A DNA stretch of 64,000 nt. Source: Streptomyces sp. NBC_00708. GTDB taxonomy: Bacteria; Actinomycetota; Actinomycetes; Streptomycetales; Streptomycetaceae. The notes under the pieces were generated by a model. It saw only the letters and a program-made list of their open reading frames with translations, did not search any database and was not told where the DNA came from. Within the stretch, counting starts at the first letter, position 1, and each line of letters opens with the position of its first letter. Positions 16,607 through 24,933 of the stretch are shown here, one piece after another. Location: contig CP108997.1 of NCBI GenBank assembly GCA_036226585.1, positions 1,984,001 to 2,048,000 on the forward strand, written 5' to 3'. A program made the translations under genes and the position numbers.

Positions 16607-17842
16607 TCAGGCGGTGCAGCCGCTGTCGGCGATGACGAAGTAGCCCGCGGGTGTCTCCTTCAGGGTGTGGCTGACGAAGACGTTGTACAGGCCCATGTTC
16701 TGGTTGGAGCCGTTGGCGTAGACGTACCCGCCGGACATGTGCGCCCGGCCGGCGGTGACATGGGCGTAGTTGGTGGCGGTGTAGCACTGCGCGGGGTCGG
16801 GGTCGCCCGGATCACCGGGGTCGCCCGGATCGGTGCCGGTGCCGCCGTCCAGGCCCCAGAAGACGCCCGTGTAGTACGTGGAGCAGAGGGTGTTCAGGAA
16901 GTACGCGGCCGTCGAGCCGCACTGCTGGGCGCCCGAGCCGGGGCCGACGGGCAGTCCGTGGCCCATGCCGGAGACCGAGTACATCTCCACGGCGGGCTTT
17001 CCCGAGGCGTCGTTGTAGACGGTGCGGGTGGTGCTGCCGGGGAGGCTGTCCGTGGCGGACGGGGTCTGGCTGATGCCCCACACATTGGTCCACTGGTCGC
17101 GCAGGGCCGTGGCGTTGGCCGGGTAGACCGTGTAGTCCGAAGTTCCCTGCCAGATCGCGACCTTGGGCCAGGGACCGCTGTAACCGGGGTAGGCGGCCCG
17201 GACCTTGTCGCCCCACTGCGCGGGCGTCAGCTTCTGCGGGCCCGTCTGGCAGCCCGAGGCGGCGGCCTGGCTCGTCGCGCACTGGGCGGGCAGCCCGGAG
17301 GCCACCGAGCCGCCCGCGAAGACGTCCGGGTAGGCGGCGAGAAGGTCGGCGGTCATCCCGCCGCCCGCCGAGAGCCCGGTGACGTACACCCGGCGCCCGT
17401 CGGAGCCGTAGGTCTTCTTCGCGTAGTCGACCATCTGCACGATCGACGCGGCCTCGCCCTTGCCCCGGGTGTCCTCGTTCGGATCGAACCAGCCGAAGCA
17501 GGACAGCGCGTTGTTGGCCGAGGTGGTCTGCGGGAAGACGACGGCGAAGCCCCACGCGTCGGCGTACTTCGGCCAGCCGGAGTTGGTGTAGTACGCGTCG
17601 GCGGTCTGCGTGCAGCCGTGCAGGGCGACGACCAGGGGGGCGTTCGCGGGGAGTCCTGCCGGGGTGTACGCGTACATCTGGAGGTTGCCGGGGTTGGAGC
17701 CGAAGCCGGTCACCTGCTGGAGGCCGGCGGCAGCGGCGGCGGGCTGCGCGGCGGTGGTGGCGCTCAGCGTCGCCGCGAGCAGTCCGAGGGCGGCGGCGGA
17801 CGCGAGGCGCCGCAGCAGACGTTTCAGGATCGGTGGTCGCAC
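16607..17842 (-). CDS. Secreted PHB depolymerase family esterase with C-terminal accessory domain
   Basis: The product has 411 residues from the GTG at 17842, with GGGAG upstream. A Sec signal peptide (arginine-rich start, alanine-rich core, cleavage near AAQPAAAAAG) shows export. The catalytic domain has the oxyanion motif ALHGCTQTADAYY, nucleophile motif GLSAGGGMT (Ser near 157), an aspartate in GTSDYTVYP and the histidine in GMGHGLPVGP. This is the order of the LpqC/type-1 PHB depolymerase and feruloyl esterase family. A GDP-repeat linker (about 335-347) leads to a 60-residue domain rich in Tyr/Asn/Gly (ATNYAHVTAGRAH, SHTLKETPAGYFV), probably a binding domain found on Streptomyces exo-enzymes. 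The divergent hydroxybutyrate dehydrogenase gene supports a PHB substrate. Confidence 0.86.
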   Translation of the reverse strand: MRPPILKRLLRRLASAAALGLLAATLSATTAAQPAAAAAGLQQVTGFGSNPGNLQMYAYTPAGLPANAPLVVALHGCTQTADAYYTNSGWPKYADAWGFAVVFPQTTSANNALSCFGWFDPNEDTRGKGEAASIVQMVDYAKKTYGSDGRRVYVTGLSAGGGMTADLLAAYPDVFAGGSVASGLPAQCATSQAAASGCQTGPQKLTPAQWGDKVRAAYPGYSGPWPKVAIWQGTSDYTVYPANATALRDQWTNVWGISQTPSATDSLPGSTTRTVYNDASGKPAVEMYSVSGMGHGLPVGPGSGAQQCGSTAAYFLNTLCSTYYTGVFWGLDGGTGTDPGDPGDPGDPDPAQCYTATNYAHVTAGRAHMSGGYVYANGSNQNMGLYNVFVSHTLKETPAGYFVIADSGCTA

Positions 17843-18125
17843 GGGTGGTTTCTCCCTGCCGTGGGGGTACGGGTTGCTGCCGGAACCTACGAGCGGGGCC
17901 GGTCCCCGCCCATGGGACCGGTGGCCACACCCCGGCGCCCGCTGTGTGCCCCGACTCCCTTGCGCGGCGGGGCGCCGCGGTGGACCCGGAGCGAGGCGCC
18001 CCGCCGGTCGCGGCCCGGCGGCCGGGCGCCGGGCCGCACCATGTACGCCCGCACCATGCCCCGGTACGCGGGTGTGTGCACCGGCGCCGTGTGACGCGGG
18101 GCGTCGCGTACCTACGGTGACGGCC

Positions 18126-18944
18126 ATGGAGACTTCCCGCAGACCGGATCACCAGCCCGCCGCCGCCGTGTCCGGCGGCCCCGCGCAGGCGCCCGCAGAA
18201 CCCGTCCTGGCCGGGCGCACCGCGCTGGTGACCGGGGCGGCGAGCGGGATCGGGCGGGCCTGTGCGCAGGTGCTCGCCGCCGCGGGCGCCCATGTGCACG
18301 TCGTGGACCGGGCCGGTGAGGCCGCCGAGCGGCTGGCGAAGGAGATCGGCGGGACGCCCTGGGTGGTGGACCTGTCCGAGCCGGCGGTCGTGGACACCCT
18401 GCCCGCCGACGTGGACGTCGTGGTCAACAACGCGGGCATCCAGCACGTGGCCCCGGTGCACGAGTTCCCGCCGGACCGGTTCGCCCTGATCCAGCGCGTG
18501 ATGGTGGAGACCCCGTTCCGCGTCTTGCGCAGGACCCTGCCGGGCATGTACGAACGCGGCTGGGGGCGCGTGGTCAACATCTCGTCGGTGCACGGCCTGC
18601 GCGCGAGCCCGTACAAATCGGCCTATGTGACGGCCAAGCACGCACTGGAGGGGCTGAGCAAGGTGGTCGCGCTCGAAGCGGCGGAGCACGGGGTGACGAG
18701 CAACTGCGTCTGCCCCGGGTACGTGCGCACCCCGCTGGTGGAGAACCAGATCGCCGACCAGGCCCGCACGCACGGCATCTCCGAGGAGGAGGTGGTGGGG
18801 CGGGTCATGCTGGAGCGCAGCGCGGTCAAGCGGCTGATCGAACCGGCGGACGTGGCCGAGGCGGTCCTGTGGCTGTGCGGCCCGCGCACCGGGCACATCA
18901 CCGGCTCCTCGCTCTCCATGGACGGCGGCTGGACCGCGAACTGA
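18126..18944 (+). CDS. bdhA: 3-hydroxybutyrate dehydrogenase (SDR)
   Basis: The product has 272 residues with a poorly conserved 30-residue N-terminal extension. Rossmann motif TGAASGIG is at 36-43, NNAGIQHVAPVHEFP at about 103, the catalytic serine in ISSVHGL, and YVTAK supplies the Tyr-x3-Lys pair near 167. NNAGIQHVAPVEEFP-like wording and the GLRASPYKSAY segment are typical of D-3-hydroxybutyrate dehydrogenase, which oxidises 3-hydroxybutyrate to acetoacetate with NAD. It is divergent from the secreted PHB esterase gene (283-base intergenic region) and 32 bases ahead of a GAF/PucR regulator. Confidence 0.84.
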   Translation: METSRRPDHQPAAAVSGGPAQAPAEPVLAGRTALVTGAASGIGRACAQVLAAAGAHVHVVDRAGEAAERLAKEIGGTPWVVDLSEPAVVDTLPADVDVVVNNAGIQHVAPVHEFPPDRFALIQRVMVETPFRVLRRTLPGMYERGWGRVVNISSVHGLRASPYKSAYVTAKHALEGLSKVVALEAAEHGVTSNCVCPGYVRTPLVENQIADQARTHGISEEEVVGRVMLERSAVKRLIEPADVAEAVLWLCGPRTGHITGSSLSMDGGWTAN

Positions 18945-18976
18945 CCGCCCCGACCCCCGAGGAACCCTGGAACGCC

Positions 18977-20959
18977 ATGCCTGAACCGCTCCCCTCCGCC
19001 GCGCCGCACCTCCGGCGCCTGTTCGACCTGCTGGCCGACGACGCCCCGGCCGAGGCGCTGGGCGCGGTCGCCTCGCAGGCACGGGCGGAGGGGGTGCCCG
19101 CCGACGGGCTGGCCGAGGTGGAGCGGGCGACGGCGACCGCGCTGCGGATCAGGGGCGCGCTGCGCCAGCACCGGCGGCGCGAGGCCCAGCTGACCGCGCT
19201 CTTCGACACGGCGGGCGACCTGGCGGCCTCGCGGGACCTGGACGACGTGCTGAAGGCGATCGTGCGGCGGGCCAGGATGCTGCTGGGTACGGACACCGCG
19301 TATCTGACCCTGCCGGACGAGGAGGCCGGGGACACCTACATGCGGGTGACCGACGGCTCGGTCTCGGTGCTCTTCCAGCGGCTGCGCCTGGAGCTGGGCG
19401 AGGGTCTCGGCGGTCTGGTGGCGCAGACGGCGAGCCCGTACGCGACGCCCGACTACCGCACCGACGACCGCTTCCGCCACACCCGCAACATCAACGCCGG
19501 GGTCCTGGACGAGGGCCTGGTCGCGATCCTGGGCGTGCCGCTGCTGCTGGGGTCGAGCCGGGGCGGTACGGGCAAGGTGATCGGCGTCCTGTTCGCGGCG
19601 GACCGCTCGCCCCGGGTCTTCAGCCCGGACGAGGTGGCCCTGCTCTGCTCGCTGGCCGCGCACGCGGCGATCGCCATCGACACGGCCCGCGCGCTCGCCG
19701 ACACCACGTCCGCGCTGGCCGAACTGGCCGAGGCGAACGCGGAGCTGGCGGAGGCCAACGCCTCGGTGCGGGCGCACTCGGCGGCCATGGCGCGGGCCGA
19801 GGAGTCGCACGACCGGCTCACCGATCTGGTGCTGCGCGGCCGGGACGTCAAGGACGTGGCGGCGGCCGTCGCCGGGCTGCTCGGCTCGCCGCTGACCATC
19901 CACGACCCGGGCGGCCGCCCGCTGGCCGCCGTCCGCCCGGACGGTACGGGCTTCGCCGCCGACAGCATGGACGCCGGCTGGCTGGCGGAGGCGGCCGAGG
20001 AGTCGCGTACGGGCGCGCGGGCCGTGCACCGCGACGGGCGGGTGGTGTGCGCGGTGCTCGCCGGCCAGGAGCTGCTGGCCGGTCTCGTCCTGCACCGGGC
20101 CCGCCCGCTGGACGACTCCGACCGGCGGCTGTTCGAGCGGTCGGCGGTGGTGACGGGGCTGCTGTTGCTGCTGCGCCGCACGGTGGCCGAGACGGAGAAC
20201 CGGATACGCGGTGAGCTCATCGCGGACCTGCTGTCGGACCCGGCCCGTGACCCGGCGGGGCTGGCCGAGCGGGGCCGCCGCCTCGGCATCGACCTGGACC
20301 GCCCGCATCTGCTGCTCGTGGCGGAGACCGGGGCGCGGGAGCGGCTGGCACCGGCCGCGATGCGCTTCCTGTTCGGCGGCGAGAACCAGGGCGTGAGCGC
20401 CGAGCACGCGGGCACGGTGGTGCTGCTGATCGAGGACGCCGGTACGGGTGCGGGTGCGGCGGCCCGGTCGGCGGCGGCCCAGCTGGGGCAGCTGGCCCAG
20501 TCCCCGGTCACGGTGGCCGCCGCCGGTCCGGCCCGGGGCCCCGGCGGTCTGGCCGCCGCCCACGCGGAGGCGGCGCGCTGTCTGCGGGCGATGCGGGTGC
20601 TGGGGCGGGCGGGCGAGGGCGCGTGCGTGGAGGAGCTGGGCTTCCTGGGTGTGGTGCTGGGCAACGCGCAGGACGTCGACGGGTTCGTGGCGGCGACGCT
20701 GGGGCCGCTGCTGGAGTACGACGCCCAGCGCGGCACTCATCTGGTGCGGACGCTGAGCGCGTACTTCGGCGCGGGCGGCAGCCTGATCCGGGCCAAGGAC
20801 GAGCTGCACGTCCACGTGAACACGGTGGTGCAGCGCCTGGACCGCATCCAGGTGCTGCTGGGCCGCGACTGGAACGAACCGGACCGGGCGCTGGAGCTCC
20901 AGCTCGCCCTGCGGCTGCACCTGCTGTCGGGGGCGGGCGGGGGCCCGGCCGCGCCCTAG
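18977..20959 (+). CDS. GAF-domain PucR-family transcriptional regulator
   Basis: The product has 660 residues. A GAF sensor domain spans about 65-225 (LTALFDTAGDLAASRDLDDVL onward). A short coiled coil of EANAELAEAN repeats (about 240-265) follows, then a GGDEF-like/CdaR middle region, and a C-terminal PucR HTH (about 595-655: YFGAGGSLIRAKDELHVHVNTVVQRLDRI). GAF-PucR proteins typically activate catabolic operons in response to small molecules. It begins 32 bases after the hydroxybutyrate dehydrogenase gene and is probably co-transcribed, so control of bdhA and the divergent esterase is a reasonable inference. Confidence 0.82.
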   Translation: MPEPLPSAAPHLRRLFDLLADDAPAEALGAVASQARAEGVPADGLAEVERATATALRIRGALRQHRRREAQLTALFDTAGDLAASRDLDDVLKAIVRRARMLLGTDTAYLTLPDEEAGDTYMRVTDGSVSVLFQRLRLELGEGLGGLVAQTASPYATPDYRTDDRFRHTRNINAGVLDEGLVAILGVPLLLGSSRGGTGKVIGVLFAADRSPRVFSPDEVALLCSLAAHAAIAIDTARALADTTSALAELAEANAELAEANASVRAHSAAMARAEESHDRLTDLVLRGRDVKDVAAAVAGLLGSPLTIHDPGGRPLAAVRPDGTGFAADSMDAGWLAEAAEESRTGARAVHRDGRVVCAVLAGQELLAGLVLHRARPLDDSDRRLFERSAVVTGLLLLLRRTVAETENRIRGELIADLLSDPARDPAGLAERGRRLGIDLDRPHLLLVAETGARERLAPAAMRFLFGGENQGVSAEHAGTVVLLIEDAGTGAGAAARSAAAQLGQLAQSPVTVAAAGPARGPGGLAAAHAEAARCLRAMRVLGRAGEGACVEELGFLGVVLGNAQDVDGFVAATLGPLLEYDAQRGTHLVRTLSAYFGAGGSLIRAKDELHVHVNTVVQRLDRIQVLLGRDWNEPDRALELQLALRLHLLSGAGGGPAAP

Positions 20960-21093
20960 GGTTCCGGCGGCAGCCCGTACCGTAGGTGGCGGTGTGAGGG
21001 GCGGCCCTTCTCACCTCGTACAACGCTTGGGCGGGCTCGGGAGTCTTCCTTGTCCGGCCTCCCGCATTCCCGCACGTCACCTGGAGTTCCTGA

Positions 21094-23313
21094 ATGCCCC
21101 GATTCAGCATTGTCATCCCTGTGTTCAAGGTTCAGGGATACCTGCACGAGTGCCTGGACTCGGTACTGGGGCAGTCGTTCCGGGACATCGAGGTGATCGC
21201 GGTCGACGACTGCTCGCCGGACGCCTGCGGGGCGATCATCGACGAGTACGCCGCCCGCGACGAACGGGTCCGGGCGGTGCACCTGCCCGAGAACGTGGGC
21301 CTGGGACGGGCGCGCAACGCCGGGGTGCAGCGCGCGCGGGGCGACTACGTCCTCTTCCTCGACAGTGACGACTCGTACACCCCCGGCCTGCTCCAGGCAC
21401 TGGCCACCCGGCTCGACGAGGCGGGGGAACTGGACATCCTGGTCTTCGACCATGTGCGCACCCACTGGTACGGCAAGGGTCCGCGCAGCCAGACGGCGGA
21501 CCTGATCGACCGGGCGGGTACGGAGGTCTTCCGCATCCAGGACCGGCCCGAGTTCATCGAGCTGTTCCTGGTGGCCTGGAACAAGGCGTTCCGCCGCGAG
21601 TTCTTCCTCAAGGAGGGATTCCAGTACGCGCCCGGCCTGTACGAGGACGCGCCGGTCTCCCACCTGGCGATGGTCACGGCCGAGCGCATCGGCTGCCTGG
21701 ACAAGGTCGGCGTCGAGTACCGCCAGCGCCGCCACGGCGCGATCACGAAGACGCCGGGCCGCAAGCACTTCGACATCTTCCCGCAGTACGAGGGGCTGTT
21801 CGCCGAGCTGGAGGGCCGCCCGGAACTGGCGTGGGCCCGGAGCCTGCTGTTCGAGCGGGCCATGGACCACATGCTGTTCGTGATCAAGCGGCCCGACCGG
21901 GTGCGGGTCGCCGACCGCAAGGACTTCTTCGCCCTCACCGCGGACTTCTACGCGAAGCACGTCCCGGCGGACTTCACGCCGCCGGGCGGGGCGGTCGGGG
22001 CCTCGATCCGTGCCCTGGCCAAGCGGTCGTTCAGCACCTACCGGGCGACCGAGCTCGCCGTCCGGGTCCGCAGGCGGGGGCCCAAGAAGGTCCGCGGGAT
22101 CACGGGCAGGGCCGGCAGGCGCGCGTCCGCGGGCCTGTACACGGTGCACCGCCGGCGATTCCTGGATCCGGATCTCGCCGTCTACGTCTCGCACGGGGAG
22201 GGGCTGCCCTCCTGCAATCCGCTGGCCATTTACGAGAAGGCCAGGGAGCTGGCCCCGAAGGTGCGCGGCGTGTGGCTGGTGCGCGCGGAGCTCGCCCCCC
22301 AGGTGCCCGAGGGCATCGATTACGTCGTCCGCGGGTCGCGCCGCTACTGGGAGGTGATGGCCCGCGCCACGTACTTCGTGAGCAACGGGGACTTCCCGGA
22401 CGGCGTCGTCAAGCGCCCGGGGCAGGTGTATCTCCAGACGCATCGCGGCACCTCGCTCAAGCGCATGGGCCTGGACCAGAGGGAGCATCCCGCCGCCGCC
22501 CGGGGCGTGGACTTCGACCGCCTGCTCACGCGGGTGGACCAGTGGGACCTCAGCGTCTCGTCCAACCCGCACTCCACCGCCCAGTGGGAGCGGGTCTATC
22601 CCGGCACCTTCGAGCCCCTCGCCACGGGCTACCCGCGCAATGACCGCTACTACACCTCCGGCGCCGAGGACGTCGCCGCCGCCCGCGCGGAGCTGGGCAT
22701 CGCCCCCGGAAAGACCGCCCTGCTGTACGCGCCGACCCACCGCGACTACCAGAAGGACTGGACGCCCCCCTTCGACCCGGCGCGGCTGGCGGATGCGCTG
22801 GGCGACGACTTCGTCCTGCTGGTGCGGACCCACCCCCTCGACAGCGGGAGCCCGCGCCTGGGCGAACTCGCCGGACACGACCGCGTCATCGACGTGTCCC
22901 GGCACCCCTCGGTGGAGACGCTGTGCCTGGCGGCGGACGCGCTGATCTCGGACTACTCGTCCGTGATCTTCGACTACGCCAACCTCGACCGCCCCATCGT
23001 GGTACACGCCGACGACTGGGAGACCTACTCGCGGGTCCGCGGGGTCACCTTCGACCTTCTCTCCGGCCTCCCCGGCGACACCCCGGGCCCCGTCACGACC
23101 ACCGAGGACGAGCTCGCCGACGTCTTCCGCAGCGGTCGTTGGCACGGCACCGAGTCCACCGCCCTGCGCGCCGCCTTCCGGGAGCGCTTCTGCCCGTACG
23201 ACGACGGGCATGCCGCCGAGCGCGTCGTGCGCCGCCTCTTCCTCTCCGAGGAACCGGGCCGGCCGGCCCCGCTCGCGCAGCGCACCCCGGCGCCCGCGCC
23301 GGACCGGGCGTAG
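21094..23313 (+). CDS. Bifunctional family 2 glycosyltransferase / CDP-glycerol glycerophosphotransferase
   Basis: The product has 739 residues. N-terminal GT2 domain: FSIVIPVFKVQGYLHECLDSVLGQ, DDCSPDACG and the DxD-type LDSDDSY (about 88-95). The C-terminal Glyphos_transf (TagF) domain runs from about 370 to 720: QTHRGTSLKRMG near 450 holds the catalytic histidine, then YAPTHRDYQKDW and DYSSVIFDYANLDRP near 625. TagF polymerises or adds glycerol phosphate from CDP-glycerol to teichoic acid, and the fused GT2 would add a sugar. It would act at the cytoplasmic membrane face in synthesis of a wall-linked anionic polymer. It appears monocistronic. Confidence 0.88.
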   Translation: MPRFSIVIPVFKVQGYLHECLDSVLGQSFRDIEVIAVDDCSPDACGAIIDEYAARDERVRAVHLPENVGLGRARNAGVQRARGDYVLFLDSDDSYTPGLLQALATRLDEAGELDILVFDHVRTHWYGKGPRSQTADLIDRAGTEVFRIQDRPEFIELFLVAWNKAFRREFFLKEGFQYAPGLYEDAPVSHLAMVTAERIGCLDKVGVEYRQRRHGAITKTPGRKHFDIFPQYEGLFAELEGRPELAWARSLLFERAMDHMLFVIKRPDRVRVADRKDFFALTADFYAKHVPADFTPPGGAVGASIRALAKRSFSTYRATELAVRVRRRGPKKVRGITGRAGRRASAGLYTVHRRRFLDPDLAVYVSHGEGLPSCNPLAIYEKARELAPKVRGVWLVRAELAPQVPEGIDYVVRGSRRYWEVMARATYFVSNGDFPDGVVKRPGQVYLQTHRGTSLKRMGLDQREHPAAARGVDFDRLLTRVDQWDLSVSSNPHSTAQWERVYPGTFEPLATGYPRNDRYYTSGAEDVAAARAELGIAPGKTALLYAPTHRDYQKDWTPPFDPARLADALGDDFVLLVRTHPLDSGSPRLGELAGHDRVIDVSRHPSVETLCLAADALISDYSSVIFDYANLDRPIVVHADDWETYSRVRGVTFDLLSGLPGDTPGPVTTTEDELADVFRSGRWHGTESTALRAAFRERFCPYDDGHAAERVVRRLFLSEEPGRPAPLAQRTPAPAPDRA

Positions 23314-23335
23314 AGGCCCCGGCGCGCCGGTCCGC

Positions 23336-23806
23336 TCACCCCGCCGCCGCTCCCGTGGGCGGCGGGTGGGGCGAGCGGAAGGTGAAGGCGTCGGGGCTCT
23401 CGCCCTTCTCGCGGAGCAGGGCGACGCGCTCCATCGCCTCCTTCACGCTCGGGCGGTGGCCCGCCGGGACCCACCACAGGGCCATGTGGTGGTCGGCGAG
23501 GCGCTCGAACCATTCGCGGCGGCGGGCCAGGACTCTGAGGTGGTCGCTGCGGTAGACGTACGCCTTCAGCGCGTCGGCCGATTCCCAGACCGAGCAGTTG
23601 ATGAGGAAGAGGTCGTCCTCCGCCTCGGGGCGCAGGTTCGTCGCGTCGGCCCCCTCGTCGTCGACCATGCGCCAGACGAAGCCGGGGGCCCCGTCGGCGA
23701 GGGCGTTGATCTCGGGAAGCTGGGCGACGAAGTCGGCGAGCTGGGGGCTGTCGAGCGGGGCGAGGATGCGCCCGACGTTGACCTGGGCGAGGTGGAAGTC
23801 GTTCAC
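23336..23806 (-). CDS. DUF3291 domain-containing protein
   Basis: The product has 156 residues from the GTG at 23806 (VNDFHLAQVNVGRILAPLD). FHLAQVNVGRI at the N-terminus, GFVWRMVDDEG near 44 and HMALWWVPAGHRPSVKEAMERV near 108 are the hallmarks of DUF3291, an uncharacterised alpha/beta-barrel family related to small dimeric monooxygenases. It lies 47 bases downstream of the HTH regulator gene on the same strand. The AT-rich gap between them carries a possible promoter. Confidence 0.82.
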   Translation of the reverse strand: MNDFHLAQVNVGRILAPLDSPQLADFVAQLPEINALADGAPGFVWRMVDDEGADATNLRPEAEDDLFLINCSVWESADALKAYVYRSDHLRVLARRREWFERLADHHMALWWVPAGHRPSVKEAMERVALLREKGESPDAFTFRSPHPPPTGAAAG

Positions 23807-23830
23807 GGGCCCAGCATGGCGGGGTGAACC

Positions 23831-23862
23831 TTCTAAAGTCAACGAATTCTTTTTTAGACTTC
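23831..23862 (-). promoter_or_regulatory. Possible promoter/operator upstream of the DUF3291 gene
   Basis: This is an unusually AT-rich patch in the surrounding GC-rich DNA. On the minus strand it contains TTGACT (23842-23837), a perfect -35 hexamer, but no good -10 follows at usual spacing. AAGTC (23836-23840) and GACTT (23857-23861) form an inverted pair that could be an operator for the HTH regulator encoded immediately upstream. Confidence 0.3.
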
Positions 23863-24510
23863 AGTGCTCTCCCCGGGCTCTTCCAGCGCGACGCAGCACC
23901 CGTCCGGCAGCGGGTCCATCTCCGCGCTCCAGCCCTCGGCGCCGGGCATCCCGGCGAGCAGCCCCTGAATAGCGGCGAGGTTCATCCCGCAGACCAGGGC
24001 GGGGAACTGCTCGGCCAGCGCGTGGAAGGGGCAGTTGTTGAGCCGCACCTTGCCGCAGTCCCGAAAGGGCTCGTAACCGCGCTCGCGCAGCGCGTCGAGG
24101 GGGTCGTCCGCCGTGTCCGCCGCCACACCGGCCGCGCGGGCCGCCGCCTGCAACTCGGCGTCGAGCCCGGCCCGTTCGACGACCTCGGCGAGCAGCCGGC
24201 CTGCGGTGTCGTACGACCGGGGCGGTACGGAGACGGCGTGCTCGCCGTCCGCCCGCCGGTACAGCTTCGAGGGCCGCCCCGCGCCGGGGCCACTGCGCCC
24301 GGAGAGCCGCTTGAAGCTCACCTCCAGCAGCCCGGCGTCGACCAGCTTGTCCAGGTGGAACGCGGCCGTCGCCCGCGCAACCCCGACGGCGTCCGCCGCC
24401 GCGTCCCGGGTGACGTCGCCGTGCGTCCCGCTGACATACCGGTACAGCCCGCGCCGCACGGGGTCCCCGAGCACGGCCAGCGCGTCCAGGGCGGCATCTT
24501 CACTGCTCAC
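23854..24510 (-). CDS. ArsR/SufR-like HTH transcriptional regulator with conserved cysteines
   Basis: The product has 218 residues from the GTG at 24510 (VSSEDAALDALAVLGDPVRRGLYRYV). An N-terminal winged helix occupies about 5-80 (DPVRRGLYRYV, ATAAFHLDKLVDAGLLEV). A C-terminal domain contains a cysteine series: DCG, then after 7 residues NCPFH, then after 13 residues VCGMN, and a late GCC. This resembles the cluster-binding tail of SufR-like regulators, where cysteines hold an iron-sulfur cluster. Metal or redox sensing is therefore an inference from spacing. The downstream partner is the DUF3291 gene. Confidence 0.75.
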   Translation of the reverse strand: MSSEDAALDALAVLGDPVRRGLYRYVSGTHGDVTRDAAADAVGVARATAAFHLDKLVDAGLLEVSFKRLSGRSGPGAGRPSKLYRRADGEHAVSVPPRSYDTAGRLLAEVVERAGLDAELQAAARAAGVAADTADDPLDALRERGYEPFRDCGKVRLNNCPFHALAEQFPALVCGMNLAAIQGLLAGMPGAEGWSAEMDPLPDGCCVALEEPGESTEV

Positions 24511-24564
24511 ACCGGCGAGTCTAGGCCGCCGCCGGCACCGGTTCCGGGGGCGCTGCCCCCGCAC

Positions 24565-24666
24565 CCCCGCGCCTCAAACGCCGGCGGGGCTGGATATTGC
24601 CTCCGTGGCCGCGGATCTGCGACTGCGGGGGCATCATTCAGCCCCGCCGGCGTTTGAGGCGCGGGG
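24565..24666. repeat. 28-bp perfect inverted repeat, Streptomyces intergenic type
   Basis: Left arm 24565-24592 and right arm 24639-24666 are perfect inverted copies separated by 46 bases. Short hairpins of the GGGGC-N3-GCCCC type flank the pair on both sides (near 24547-24559 and 24669-24683). This looks like a dispersed intergenic palindrome of the kind common in Streptomyces and could also terminate transcription. It fills the space between the HTH regulator start and the B12 riboswitch. Confidence 0.7.
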
Positions 24667-24715
24667 TCCGGGGCGGAGCCCCGGTCCCCGGACCGCCCGG
24701 TAGACTCCCCCAGTC

Positions 24716-24815
24716 GTCATCATGCCCGTTCAGGGGAAAGCCGGTGCAAACCCGGCACTGACCCGCAGCCGTAACCACCGCCCCGCGGTGGAAGTCGGAA
24801 TGCCCTGTCCGCGTC
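24716..24815 (+). promoter_or_regulatory. Cobalamin (AdoCbl) riboswitch
   Basis: The conserved core is plain. CAGGGGAAAGCCGGTG at 24731-24746 is followed by CAAACCCGGCACTGACCCGC, then CAGCCGTAA, a variable GC hairpin, and AAGTCGGAATGCCC at about 24792-24805. These match the B12-box order (AGGGAA-x-CCGGTG, CCCGCxxCxGT, GxCxGGAxxxCC). It lies about 120 bases upstream of the first gene of an ECF-transport operon, so it should repress that operon when coenzyme B12 is plentiful, probably by translational control since no U-rich terminator is seen. Confidence 0.92.
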
Positions 24816-24933
24816 GTGACCGGCTCGCGCCGTCGGGACCCCCCGGCGGCCGGCACCGTCGAGGTATACGGAGCCGGAGCCTGGTGCCTGTGTGTGCCTG
24901 TGCCCGGTTCCCCCAGGAGAGGCACCGCCCGCC

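Noticed and set aside
16797..16840. A short tandem repeat of about 9 bases, CRISPR-like at first sight
   Set aside because: It encodes the DPG/GDP linker of the secreted esterase; there are no spacers and the units are only 9 bases long.
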